The notes beneath the pieces were generated by a model, which had not been told where the DNA came from, searched no databases, and was given only the letters and a program-made list of their open reading frames with translations. From Actinomycetota bacterium (GTDB lineage Bacteria > Actinomycetota > Actinomycetes > Actinomycetales > Microbacteriaceae), in assembly GCA_009703845.1 (NCBI GenBank), contig WLFI01000054.1:1-5736 (forward strand): 5,736 nucleotides of DNA, read 5' to 3'. Each line of letters begins with the position of its first letter. Position 1 is the first letter of the stretch. The position numbers and the translations under genes are program-made. Of this stretch, positions 1-5,736 are shown piece after piece.

Positions 1-1937
1 AGGCATTCAAGTACGACGGCGATGACCTAGGTGCGACTTACACCAAGACCGCAACAACCTTCCGCGTGTGGGCTCCAACTGCCTCAGATGTGAAGCTAGC
101 CACCTTCGAGTCGGCTAGTTCTTCTTCTGCAACCGCAACCGAATACCAGATGACCAAGGGAGTCAAGGGAACTTGGTTCGTCACCCTGGATGGCGACAAG
201 GCCGGAACCATCTACGCCTACCGCGTTACTCGCAACGGTGAAAAGGTCGGCGTTATCGACCCATACGCTCGTGCCAGCACGGTAAACGGTGGCCGTGGCG
301 TTGTCGTTGACCTTGAGTCAACCAACCCAGCTAACTGGTCTGAGACCAAGCCTGCCTTCAGTGGCCGCAACGTGGATGCTTCGTTCTATGAGTTGCACGT
401 GCGCGACTTCTCGAGCAACGCCTCGAGCGGCATTTCGGCCAAGAACCGCGGAAAGTTCACCGCATTCACCGAAAACAACACCAGCTACAGCTGGTCGGTA
501 ACCACTACCGATTCGAAGACCAAGAAGAAGGTCACCAAGAAGTACACCACCAAGACTGGTCTTTCAGCGATCAAAGACCTGGGCGTCACTCACGTTCAGT
601 TGCTGCCGATCTATGACTTTGCTTCTGGTGGAGACGAAACCAGCCCAAGCTTCAACTGGGGTTATGACCCAGACAACTACAACGTTCCAGAGGGCCAGTA
701 TTCGACCGACCCTACTAATCCAACCAAGCGCATCAACGAGCTGAAGCAGGCTGTACAGGCCATGCACAGCAACAACCTGCGCGTGATCATGGATGTTGTT
801 TACAACCACGTAGCCAACGCCGGTAACTTCTCATACGAGCAGATCGTGCCAGGCTACTTCTTCAGAACCGACGACACCGGCGCTCTGCTAAATGGCACGG
901 GTTGTGGCAACGAAGTAGCGTCGGAACGCGCCATGGTCAGCAAGTTCATTGTTGACTCGGTCAAGTACTGGGCCAGTGAGTACAACCTCGACGGCTTCCG
1001 TTTCGACCTGATGGGCATCCTAGATGTGACCACCATGCAGAACGTTCGTGAAGAGCTAGACAAGATTGACCCAAGCATCATCGTTATCGGTGAGGGCTGG
1101 AACATGGGTGGGCTTCCTGAAGACCAGCGCGCCACCCAGGTCAACATTTCTAAGCTCGACGGAATCGCCGCCTTCAACGACCAGATTCGTGATGGCATCA
1201 AGGGTTCTGTATTCAACGCAGACGAAAAGGGTTGGGCAACCGGAAACACCGGTCGACGCGGTGACGTGGTCGCCGGTATCACCGGAAACGTTGCCTACAG
1301 TGCTTCGGTAACCGCCAACTGGATCACCAGCGACCCAGGACAGTCGGTTAACTACGTTGAGGCACACGACAACCTAACCTTGGCCGACAAGATCTTCTCG
1401 TCGGTAAACACGAACGCGACAACCAGATCGAAGCTTCACCGTTTCGCGTCATCAATCGCGCTGCTATCTCAGGGTCTGCCATTCATTCACGCAGGTCAGG
1501 AGTTTGAACGCACCAAGGGTGGCGACGACAACTCGTATCAGTCGAGCGATGCGACAAACTCGCTGAAGTACAAGCAACGCGTAACCTACGCGACCACCTT
1601 GAACTACTTCAAGGGCTTGATTTCGCTTCGCAAGGCACACCCTGCGTTCCGCATGGCGACCACCAGCGATGTCAAGAAGAACCTATCCTTCTTGAACACC
1701 AGCCAGACCGTCATTGCCTACAAGCTAAACGGCGCCGGTGTAGGTGACAAGTGGGGAACAATTGTGGTCATCCACAACGCGGGCAAGTCAACAGCCAGCG
1801 TAACCATGCCGGGTGGCAAGGCCACTTGGAAGGTAGTTGTGAATGGCGACAAGGCCGGCGTTGCGACTCTTGCAACCCTAAAGAGCATCACCAAGGTATC
1901 GGTTCCAGCCGGAACCACCATGGTGGTTTACAAGTAG
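1..1937 (+). CDS. pulA: Type I pullulanase (GH13 alpha-glucan debranching enzyme), 5'-truncated by window edge
   Basis: Hydrolyses alpha-1,6 branch linkages in pullulan, glycogen or starch-derived dextrins. The frame is open from the first full codon (position 3) to TAG at 1935-1937, giving 644 visible residues. The GTG at 66 is not the start: upstream in-frame codons read FKYDGDDLGATYTK, a conserved CBM48 edge. Visible order: CBM48 beta domain (about 1-105), GH13 barrel (about 120-545), C-terminal beta domain (about 550-644). The type I pullulanase signature NWGYDP lies at residues 218-223. GH13 regions follow: DVVYNH at 264, FRFD with nucleophile D335, GEGW with acid/base E364, and EAHDN with transition-state stabiliser D456. 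All catalytic residues are intact. A Lys/Thr-rich stretch (162-184, KTKKKVTKK) precedes TGLSAIKDLGVTH and looks like an insertion. The Thr/Ser/Asn-rich composition would suit an exported enzyme, but the N-terminus and any signal peptide are out of view. Intracellular glycogen debranching remains possible. Confidence 0.94.
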   Translation, partial: AFKYDGDDLGATYTKTATTFRVWAPTASDVKLATFESASSSSATATEYQMTKGVKGTWFVTLDGDKAGTIYAYRVTRNGEKVGVIDPYARASTVNGGRGVVVDLESTNPANWSETKPAFSGRNVDASFYELHVRDFSSNASSGISAKNRGKFTAFTENNTSYSWSVTTTDSKTKKKVTKKYTTKTGLSAIKDLGVTHVQLLPIYDFASGGDETSPSFNWGYDPDNYNVPEGQYSTDPTNPTKRINELKQAVQAMHSNNLRVIMDVVYNHVANAGNFSYEQIVPGYFFRTDDTGALLNGTGCGNEVASERAMVSKFIVDSVKYWASEYNLDGFRFDLMGILDVTTMQNVREELDKIDPSIIVIGEGWNMGGLPEDQRATQVNISKLDGIAAFNDQIRDGIKGSVFNADEKGWATGNTGRRGDVVAGITGNVAYSASVTANWITSDPGQSVNYVEAHDNLTLADKIFSSVNTNATTRSKLHRFASSIALLSQGLPFIHAGQEFERTKGGDDNSYQSSDATNSLKYKQRVTYATTLNYFKGLISLRKAHPAFRMATTSDVKKNLSFLNTSQTVIAYKLNGAGVGDKWGTIVVIHNAGKSTASVTMPGGKATWKVVVNGDKAGVATLATLKSITKVSVPAGTTMVVYK

Positions 1938-1950
1938 TTCAAAACTAAAG

Positions 1951-1993
1951 ATCAGTGGCGGGTGAACAGTGTTTGCCCGCCACTGATTGTTTT
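1951..1993. terminator. Probable bidirectional intrinsic terminator between convergent pulA and amidohydrolase genes
   Basis: A perfect 12-bp inverted repeat (ATCAGTGGCGGG at 1951-1962 and CCCGCCACTGAT at 1976-1987, 8 of 12 pairs GC) flanks a 13-nt loop. Reading rightwards from pulA, the stem is followed by TTGTTTT (1987-1993), a short U-rich tail. Reading leftwards it is followed by CTTTAGTTTT (complement of 1950-1941), so termination in both directions is plausible. The hairpin begins 14 nt after the pulA stop. It lies almost wholly inside the amidohydrolase coding sequence, and the TGA stop of that gene is part of one stem arm. Confidence 0.85.
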
Positions 1994-3520
1994 AAGCACT
2001 TGGATGTTCGGCAGCATCGTCGCGTCTTCGAACGGGTCAGCATCCAGCACCACAAAGTCAGCGGCATTGCCTGGTAACAGCGAGGCGCGGTCGGTGATGC
2101 CGATCTGCGCAGAACTCGATGCACTGTAGGCATGGAGCGCCTGTTCGAGGGAAATAGCCTGCTTCTGGTTGTGTTGCTCGGCTTGGCCTGGAACCTGCCT
2201 CTTTACGGCCGTAAAAGCCCCGAGAAGCGGATTTGGGTCGCTAACCGGCCAGTCACTTCCAAAACTGATTGCGGCGCCCGCATCGATGACGTCGCGAATG
2301 CGATAAAGCTCGTCTACCCGCGCTCCAAGTTGTGGGCGACAAGAGTTCAACATTCCGTCTGGTCTGCCCCAGAGTGGCTGAAAATTCGCGACTACGCCGA
2401 GTTTTGCGAAACGATCGACATCTTGGTCGTGAACCAATTCGAGGTGAGCCATCACGGCCGGCATGGGTAAAGAGCCCAGTTGCTTTGTGCAATGTTCAAC
2501 CGCATCTAGGGCCAGCGTGCTGGCGGCGTCACCAATGGCGTGAAGGTGCAGCTGAAAACCCGCGCTCGAGGCTGACAGAGTCGCTTCAAGCAGGTTCTCG
2601 CGGGTCCAAACCGGGTTACCAAACTCACCGGTCGACTCATACGGCTGTGAAACCGAAGCGGTCGCGCTTCCGAATACACCGTCCAAGAAAAATTTCACTG
2701 TTCGAGCGCGCAGCAGGGGGTTTCCAATGCGCGCGACCTCGGAGCGAGCATCCACGCTCTCGGCCAGACGAGTTTGCCAGTTGGTCGGCTGCCACCAGAA
2801 ACCAAGGTTGGTAAAAACTTTGAGTTTCGCTTGGGTTGCGGCCTGCAAATAAACACGTGCCAAATCGTCGTCGACCCAGGCGTCTTGAACCGCAGTTATG
2901 CCAAGGCGCAACATTTCGCCGTGTGACCATTCGAGCGCTGCGAACTCTTGAGCAAGTGACGGCTTGGGCTGATGGTTGAAAATCAAATCTTTTGCGTCGG
3001 TCTCTCGAAAAACTCCGGTTGGCCTTCCATCGGCGTCAACATCGACAACACCCTCATTGATCTCTGGCGCACGTTCGCTAACCCCGGCACGACGCATTGC
3101 TTCGGTATTTACCCAAATGGTGTGGTGGTCATCGCCGTGCAGAACGACTGGTCGATCAGGCGCGACCTCATCTAGCCAGCTGGCCAAGAATTTACCGTCT
3201 GGCAAGATACTGCGATCGTAGGCACCGCCGATTACCCAATCATCGCCCGGGTTTGCGGCCATCCACGAAGCCACCGCCTGCTGAATTTCGCGGATGCTGC
3301 GAGCAGAGGTAATGGCAGGCCCAGAGTGTTCACGCCCGGCTAAGACCGGATGCGCGTGGCCGTCGGTGAAGGCGGGCACAATCACCGCGCCGGCGCAATC
3401 AATTACTTCGTCGCAGTCCATGTCGTTCGAGGCAATCTGACCGCCATCAACGGTTAGGCAGTGCGAGAAACCTAAGTCCGCACCGAGCCAAACCTTCGCG
3501 TTACTGTAGCGGGTTGGCAC
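1952..3520 (-). CDS. Amidohydrolase family 3 protein (YtcJ-like metal-dependent hydrolase), substrate unknown
   Basis: A 522-residue member of the amidohydrolase superfamily, YtcJ-like branch: TIM-barrel metal enzymes hydrolysing amide, ester or related bonds. Numbered from the GTG start, the motifs are DGHAHP with metal-binding H55 and H57, VKFFLDG with K276 and D281, HAIGD with H327, AHLE with H359, and FGSDWPV with D423. A C-terminal beta segment (GNAADFVVLDADPF) completes the composite domain. The length is normal for the family and no metal ligand appears lost. No signal peptide or membrane segment is visible, so it is probably cytoplasmic. Start choice: an in-frame ATG at 3568 would overlap tk by 68 nt and has no visible ribosome binding site. 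GTG at 3520-3518 has GAGG 6 nt upstream, and the family-like N-terminus (YSNAKVWLG) follows directly. This leaves a 20-nt overlap with tk, suggesting co-transcription and translational coupling. The neighbours do not reveal the substrate. Confidence 0.88.
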   Translation of the reverse strand: MPTRYSNAKVWLGADLGFSHCLTVDGGQIASNDMDCDEVIDCAGAVIVPAFTDGHAHPVLAGREHSGPAITSARSIREIQQAVASWMAANPGDDWVIGGAYDRSILPDGKFLASWLDEVAPDRPVVLHGDDHHTIWVNTEAMRRAGVSERAPEINEGVVDVDADGRPTGVFRETDAKDLIFNHQPKPSLAQEFAALEWSHGEMLRLGITAVQDAWVDDDLARVYLQAATQAKLKVFTNLGFWWQPTNWQTRLAESVDARSEVARIGNPLLRARTVKFFLDGVFGSATASVSQPYESTGEFGNPVWTRENLLEATLSASSAGFQLHLHAIGDAASTLALDAVEHCTKQLGSLPMPAVMAHLELVHDQDVDRFAKLGVVANFQPLWGRPDGMLNSCRPQLGARVDELYRIRDVIDAGAAISFGSDWPVSDPNPLLGAFTAVKRQVPGQAEQHNQKQAISLEQALHAYSASSSAQIGITDRASLLPGNAADFVVLDADPFEDATMLPNIQVLKTISGGQTLFTRH

Positions 3521-4118
3521 CAGCGGCCTCGCACTCTTTGAAGTAGCAGCTGGCGCAGAGCGACTCATAGGTCACAACATCGCCATCAATGGCGACCTGG
3601 TTTCCGGTGAAGATGAAGTCGCCGCCTAGTTTGCGGGCGTTGAACATGGCCTTTTTGCCACAGCGGCAAATGGTCTTTAGTTCTTCGAGGGTATGGGCAA
3701 TCTCTAGTAGTCGCAGTGAGCCCGGAAAACCCTTGGTCTGAAAGTCGGTACGAATGCCATAGGCCAAAACCGGAACGCCATCGAGCACTGCGATTTCTAG
3801 CGCTTGGTTCACTTGTTCGCGGGTCAAAAACTGTGCCTCGTCAATGAGCAGGCAAGAAACGGGGGAGTTACTTCTGGCGCGGTGTTCGTTGGCCAGCAGG
3901 GTGAACTCAACTCGAAGATTTTCGTTCGGAGCAACCAGCAGGTCAACACTGCGTTCGACTCCGAGGCGAGACACGATTGCGTCTTCACCCTTGCTGTCGG
4001 TGTTTGGCTTGGCCAGAATCACGGCTTGCCCGCGCTCTTCATAGTTGTGCGCAACCTGCAGTAACGCGGTGCTTTTGCCAGAGTTCATCGCACCGTGTCT
4101 GAAGTAAAGTTTTGCCAT
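3501..4118 (-). CDS. tdk: Thymidine kinase (type II, E. coli Tdk-like)
   Basis: Phosphorylates thymidine to dTMP with ATP in the pyrimidine salvage pathway, in the cytoplasm. The 205-residue product is close to the usual bacterial length. Visible motifs are the P-loop GAMNSGKST (9-17), LLIDEAQFLTR with D93 and catalytic base E94, GIRTDF (121-126), and the zinc-binding pairs C151/C153 (CRCGKKA) and C188/C191 (CASC). Y184 lies in the lasso segment that contacts the nucleoside. The C-x-C spacing of the first pair and the P-loop continuation TALLQ followed by NYEERG resemble E. coli Tdk as I recall it, rather than the C-x2-C of human TK1. The start is ATG at 4118, preceded by a perfect AGGAGG. 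An in-frame start at 4166 would add 16 residues (MRCCQSRLG...) that do not fit the family. It is the first gene of a probable two-gene operon with the amidohydrolase. Confidence 0.97.
   Translation of the reverse strand: MAKLYFRHGAMNSGKSTALLQVAHNYEERGQAVILAKPNTDSKGEDAIVSRLGVERSVDLLVAPNENLRVEFTLLANEHRARSNSPVSCLLIDEAQFLTREQVNQALEIAVLDGVPVLAYGIRTDFQTKGFPGSLRLLEIAHTLEELKTICRCGKKAMFNARKLGGDFIFTGNQVAIDGDVVTYESLCASCYFKECEAAGANPLQ
3527..3530 (-). promoter_or_regulatory. Ribosome binding site deciding the GTG start of the amidohydrolase
   Basis: On the minus strand GAGG is followed by a 6-nt spacer (CCGCTG) and then GTG at 3520-3518. The site lies within the last codons of the thymidine kinase gene. 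The alternative ATG at 3568 is preceded by GTTGTGACCT, which has no purine-rich Shine-Dalgarno match. Confidence 0.6.
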
Positions 4119-4125
4119 CTCGTAG

Positions 4126-4131
4126 CCTCCT
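4126..4131 (-). promoter_or_regulatory. Strong ribosome binding site of thymidine kinase
   Basis: Minus-strand AGGAGG, 7 nt upstream of the ATG at 4118. It is the strongest Shine-Dalgarno sequence in the window and rules out the longer in-frame start at 4166. Confidence 0.9.
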
Positions 4132-4151
4132 AGAAACCACCCTAAACGACT

Positions 4152-4180
4152 TTGACAGCAGCGCATCGAAGGCGTAACCT
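4152..4180 (+). promoter_or_regulatory. Sigma-A (sigma-70)-type promoter for the DUF3145 gene
   Basis: A perfect -35 hexamer TTGACA (4152-4157), a 17-nt spacer, and -10 TAACCT (4175-4180), which fits the relaxed actinobacterial TANNNT. The predicted start of transcription is near 4186-4189, giving a leader of about 60 nt before the TTG at 4247. The reverse complement of 4176-4181 is TAGGTT, also TANNNT, so the same element could seed leftward transcription into tk. However, no good -35 is visible for that direction. A second weak leftward -10 candidate for tk is TAGGGT (complement of 4139-4144). I cannot assign a firm tk promoter. Confidence 0.68.
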
Positions 4181-4202
4181 AGAGCCTCACGCATCGCTCG
4201 CT

Positions 4203-4227
4203 TAGGTCGTAAGGGAAGACGTACCTA
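4203..4227 (+). other. Small hairpin in the 5' leader of the DUF3145 gene
   Basis: TAGGT (4203-4207) pairs with ACCTA (4223-4227), and CGT (4208-4210) pairs with ACG (4219-4221). One base is bulged (4222) and the loop is AAGGGAAG. The hairpin ends 7 nt before the ribosome binding site. It has only eight pairs, so it may be incidental. It matches no riboswitch class that I recognise. Confidence 0.3.
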
Positions 4228-4234
4228 GAAAAGT

Positions 4235-4240
4235 GAGGTG
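4235..4240 (+). promoter_or_regulatory. Ribosome binding site fixing a TTG start for the DUF3145 gene
   Basis: GAGGTG, complementary to the 16S rRNA 3' end, lies 6 nt before TTG at 4247. The in-frame GTG at 4238 lies inside this site and has no separate Shine-Dalgarno sequence at a suitable distance, so TTG is the better start. Confidence 0.72.
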
Positions 4241-4246
4241 TGTGCG

Positions 4247-4714
4247 TTGAGCAATAACAACTGTTCGTTCCTGATCGTGCACGAAGCCGATCCGGGTCGA
4301 CTTGGGCTGATTCGTGCCCTCATTCAATCGCGCCTACCTGCAGCCAATCTCGGCGATTCGTCGGCTCTACTCGAGGCATCTTTCACCGCTGCTCCAACTG
4401 AGTCACTCGATTTGGTTACGGCCATAACGAAACTCGGTGATGTAACTTTCGAGTTGGTTTGCCTTGACGGCGCGGATGCTCGGCGCTGGGTCTTCGTGCC
4501 AACCCTCGGCCTTGGCTCGGTAGCCATCGACCAAGCGGGCAACCATATTCTGGGTGAAAACGAGCTGCTCGAGCTCATGCGCCGCGCGAACCACAACGGT
4601 CTCAAGATGGAACGACTTATTCGGCAGGCGCTTTTGAGCGCATGGGATGAATGTCTAGAGGAACTTCGCGAAAAGCAGCTTGACGACGCCGGTTCGGCTC
4701 GTCGTGTTGGCTAG
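4247..4714 (+). CDS. DUF3145 family protein of unknown function, convergent with fabF
   Basis: A 155-residue soluble protein that I assign to DUF3145, an actinobacterial family of unknown function, often encoded next to fabF. The match rests on its layout: an N-terminal strand of the form FLIVHEAD, a central FEL...WVFVPTLGLGSVAIDQAGNHILGENEL block (residues about 68-107), then a C-terminal helix with LLSAWDECLEELRE (129-142) and a final RRVG. The copy looks divergent: the segment before the FVPTLG block seems shorter than in the Streptomyces-type proteins I remember. No signal peptide, membrane segment or catalytic motif is visible. It starts at TTG 4247 on the strength of GAGGTG upstream; GTG 4238 would add three residues. 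It has its own promoter facing away from tk. Its TAG stop overlaps the fabF stop on the other strand. A role tied to fatty-acid synthesis is only inferred from location. Confidence 0.78.
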   Translation: MSNNNCSFLIVHEADPGRLGLIRALIQSRLPAANLGDSSALLEASFTAAPTESLDLVTAITKLGDVTFELVCLDGADARRWVFVPTLGLGSVAIDQAGNHILGENELLELMRRANHNGLKMERLIRQALLSAWDECLEELREKQLDDAGSARRVG

Positions 4715-5736
4715 TACTTTCTGAACGCTACGACAGCGTTGTGACCACCAAATCCGAATGAGTTGCTGATGGCAAGCAGATTGTCGCCCTTGAACTCGCG
4801 CGGGCTGACCACAACATCCAGTGGAATCTCAGGATCTTGATCGTCAAGGTTGATGGTCGGAGGAATAACACCCTCGTGAAGTGCCAAAACTGTGAAGATT
4901 GCTTCGATCGCGCCAGCGCCGCCTAGCAGGTGGCCGGTCGATGACTTGGTTGCTGTCACGGCAATGCCCGGAAGTAGGTCTCCGAATACTCGCTTTAGCG
5001 CGTTGTACTCAGCGATGTCGCCGACCGGGGTAGAGGTGGCGTGTGCATTGATGTGCTTAACGTCTTCGATCGTCGCGCCAGCCTGCTTCAAGGTGGCTAG
5101 AACCGCGCGTGCGGCACCTGAACCTTCAGGGTCTGGAGCGGTGATGTGATAGGCGTCTGAAGTAACAGCTCCACCAGCTAGCTCGGCATAAATCTTTGCG
5201 CCTCGAGCCAGGGCGTGTTCTTCGGTTTCAAGAACCAAAGATGCTCCACCCTCACCCATTACAAAACCGTCGCGGTTCGAGTCGTATGGGCGTGATGCTC
5301 GAGCAGGCTCTTCGTTGCGCTTTGAGAGCGCGTGCATCGCTGCGAAGGCAGAAACCGGCAGTGCGTGAATCGCGGCCTCGCAGCCACCGGCAACAACAAT
5401 GTCTACTTCGCCGGTTTGCAGGCGGTTGTAGGCATTGGCGATGGCTTCGGTAGAGGATGCACAGGCAGACACTGCGGTTCGAACACCGCCGCGCGCGGCA
5501 ATGTCCATTCCAACCGCGGCTGCAGGGCCATTCGGCATAAGCATTGGCACCGTCATCGGAAGAACGCGGCGTGGGCCACGCTCTTTGAGGGTGTCGAAAG
5601 CGTCGAGGAGCGTCCAGACGCCACCGATACCGGTCGAGAACTCAACTGCGAGGCGTTCAGGTGCGACTTCGGGGCTACCCGCGTCGGTCCAAGCCTCACG
5701 AGCTGAGATCAGTGCGAACTGGCTCGATGGGTCAAG
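4711..5736 (-). CDS. fabF: Beta-ketoacyl-[acyl-carrier-protein] synthase II (KAS II), 5' end beyond window
   Basis: Condenses malonyl-ACP with acyl-ACP in the elongation cycle of type II fatty-acid synthesis. The reading frame runs from the right edge (LDPSSQFALISAREAW...) to TAG at 4713-4711, 341 visible residues. The Met codon at 5556 is internal, since FSTGIGG and KERGPRRV lie upstream of it in frame. Roughly the first 70 residues of a usual 410-residue enzyme are missing. The thiolase-fold active site is complete: nucleophile C92 in VSACASS (codon 5463-5461), H232 in NAHATSTPVGD (5043-5041), K264 in TATKSSTGH (4947-4945) and H269 in GHLLGGAGA (4932-4930). The C-terminal SFGFGGHNAVV loop is typical. 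FabD, FabH and AcpP genes are expected upstream in actinobacteria but are out of view. FabF is preferred over FabB because of the PTINLDDQDPEIPLDVV region and the actinobacterial context. Confidence 0.97.
   Translation of the reverse strand, partial: LDPSSQFALISAREAWTDAGSPEVAPERLAVEFSTGIGGVWTLLDAFDTLKERGPRRVLPMTVPMLMPNGPAAAVGMDIAARGGVRTAVSACASSTEAIANAYNRLQTGEVDIVVAGGCEAAIHALPVSAFAAMHALSKRNEEPARASRPYDSNRDGFVMGEGGASLVLETEEHALARGAKIYAELAGGAVTSDAYHITAPDPEGSGAARAVLATLKQAGATIEDVKHINAHATSTPVGDIAEYNALKRVFGDLLPGIAVTATKSSTGHLLGGAGAIEAIFTVLALHEGVIPPTINLDDQDPEIPLDVVVSPREFKGDNLLAISNSFGFGGHNAVVAFRKY
4724..4740. repeat. Perfect 6-bp inverted repeat at the 3' end of fabF, possible weak terminator
   Basis: AACGCT (4724-4729) and AGCGTT (4735-4740) are separated by ACGAC. 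The repeat encodes the NAVVAF residues near the FabF C-terminus and lies 10 nt past the DUF3145 stop. No U-tract follows on either strand. It is the only hairpin at this convergent junction, which has no intergenic space. It could slow or end transcription in either direction, but may be coincidence. Confidence 0.3.

Noticed and set aside
66..68. GTG at 66 as the start of the pullulanase
   Set aside because: The frame stays open to the left edge and encodes conserved CBM48 residues (YDGDDLGATY), so the gene starts outside the window.
854..1367. Minus-strand open frames of 142 and 103 codons opposite the pullulanase barrel
   Set aside because: They are antisense to conserved GH13 motifs, have no family resemblance and no clear ribosome binding site, and overlap each other. 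They are shadows of pulA.
2132..2814. Plus-strand open frames of 112 and 160 codons opposite the amidohydrolase
   Set aside because: The translations are rich in Arg, Pro and Ser with no domain pattern, and they lie fully under a well-supported hydrolase gene.
5554..5556. ATG at 5556 as the start of FabF
   Set aside because: Sixty further in-frame codons to the window edge encode conserved KAS II sequence, so this Met is internal.
5196..5706. Plus-strand open frames of 85 and 124 codons opposite fabF
   Set aside because: They are antisense to the KAS II active-site region, with arginine-rich, non-family translations. The fabF frame continues through this whole stretch to the window edge.
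1..5736. Mobile element, CRISPR, toxin-antitoxin or defence system
   Set aside because: I saw no transposase, integrase, repeat array, tRNA or defence-type domain on either strand. All five genes are metabolic or conserved chromosomal types, with little unexplained space between them.

Overview
The window looks like ordinary chromosomal DNA from an actinobacterium of moderate GC content. The best guess is a small-genome Microbacteriaceae-type lineage. This is inferred from the actinobacterial style of FabF, from a DUF3145 gene (an actinobacterial family) beside it, from GTG/TTG starts with GAGG-type ribosome binding sites, and from a TTGACA-N17-TANNNT promoter. There is no sign of phage, insertion sequence, CRISPR array, tRNA or rRNA.

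Layout: (1) 1-1937, plus strand: the 3' portion of a type I pullulanase gene whose start lies left of the window. (2) 1951-1993: a strong inverted repeat acting as a likely two-way terminator between convergent genes; it sits inside the end of the next gene. (3) 1952-3520, minus strand: a YtcJ-like metal-dependent amidohydrolase of unknown substrate. (4) 3501-4118, minus strand: an Escherichia coli-type thymidine kinase, which is the upstream member of a two-gene operon with the amidohydrolase. (5) 4119-4246: a divergent intergenic region with a good sigma-A-type promoter for the rightward gene. (6) 4247-4714, plus strand: a DUF3145 protein. (7) 4711-5736, minus strand: beta-ketoacyl-ACP synthase II (FabF), whose 5' end lies beyond the window. 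Its stop codon overlaps that of the DUF3145 gene on the opposite strand.

The genes cover alpha-glucan debranching, an unassigned amide or ester hydrolysis step, thymidine salvage and fatty-acid elongation. They do not form one pathway. The only functional neighbourhood with predictive value is DUF3145 next to fabF. I found no clear novel system. The points most worth checking are the terminator encoded within the end of the amidohydrolase gene, the DUF3145-fabF tail-to-tail overlap, and the compact control region at 4119-4246.
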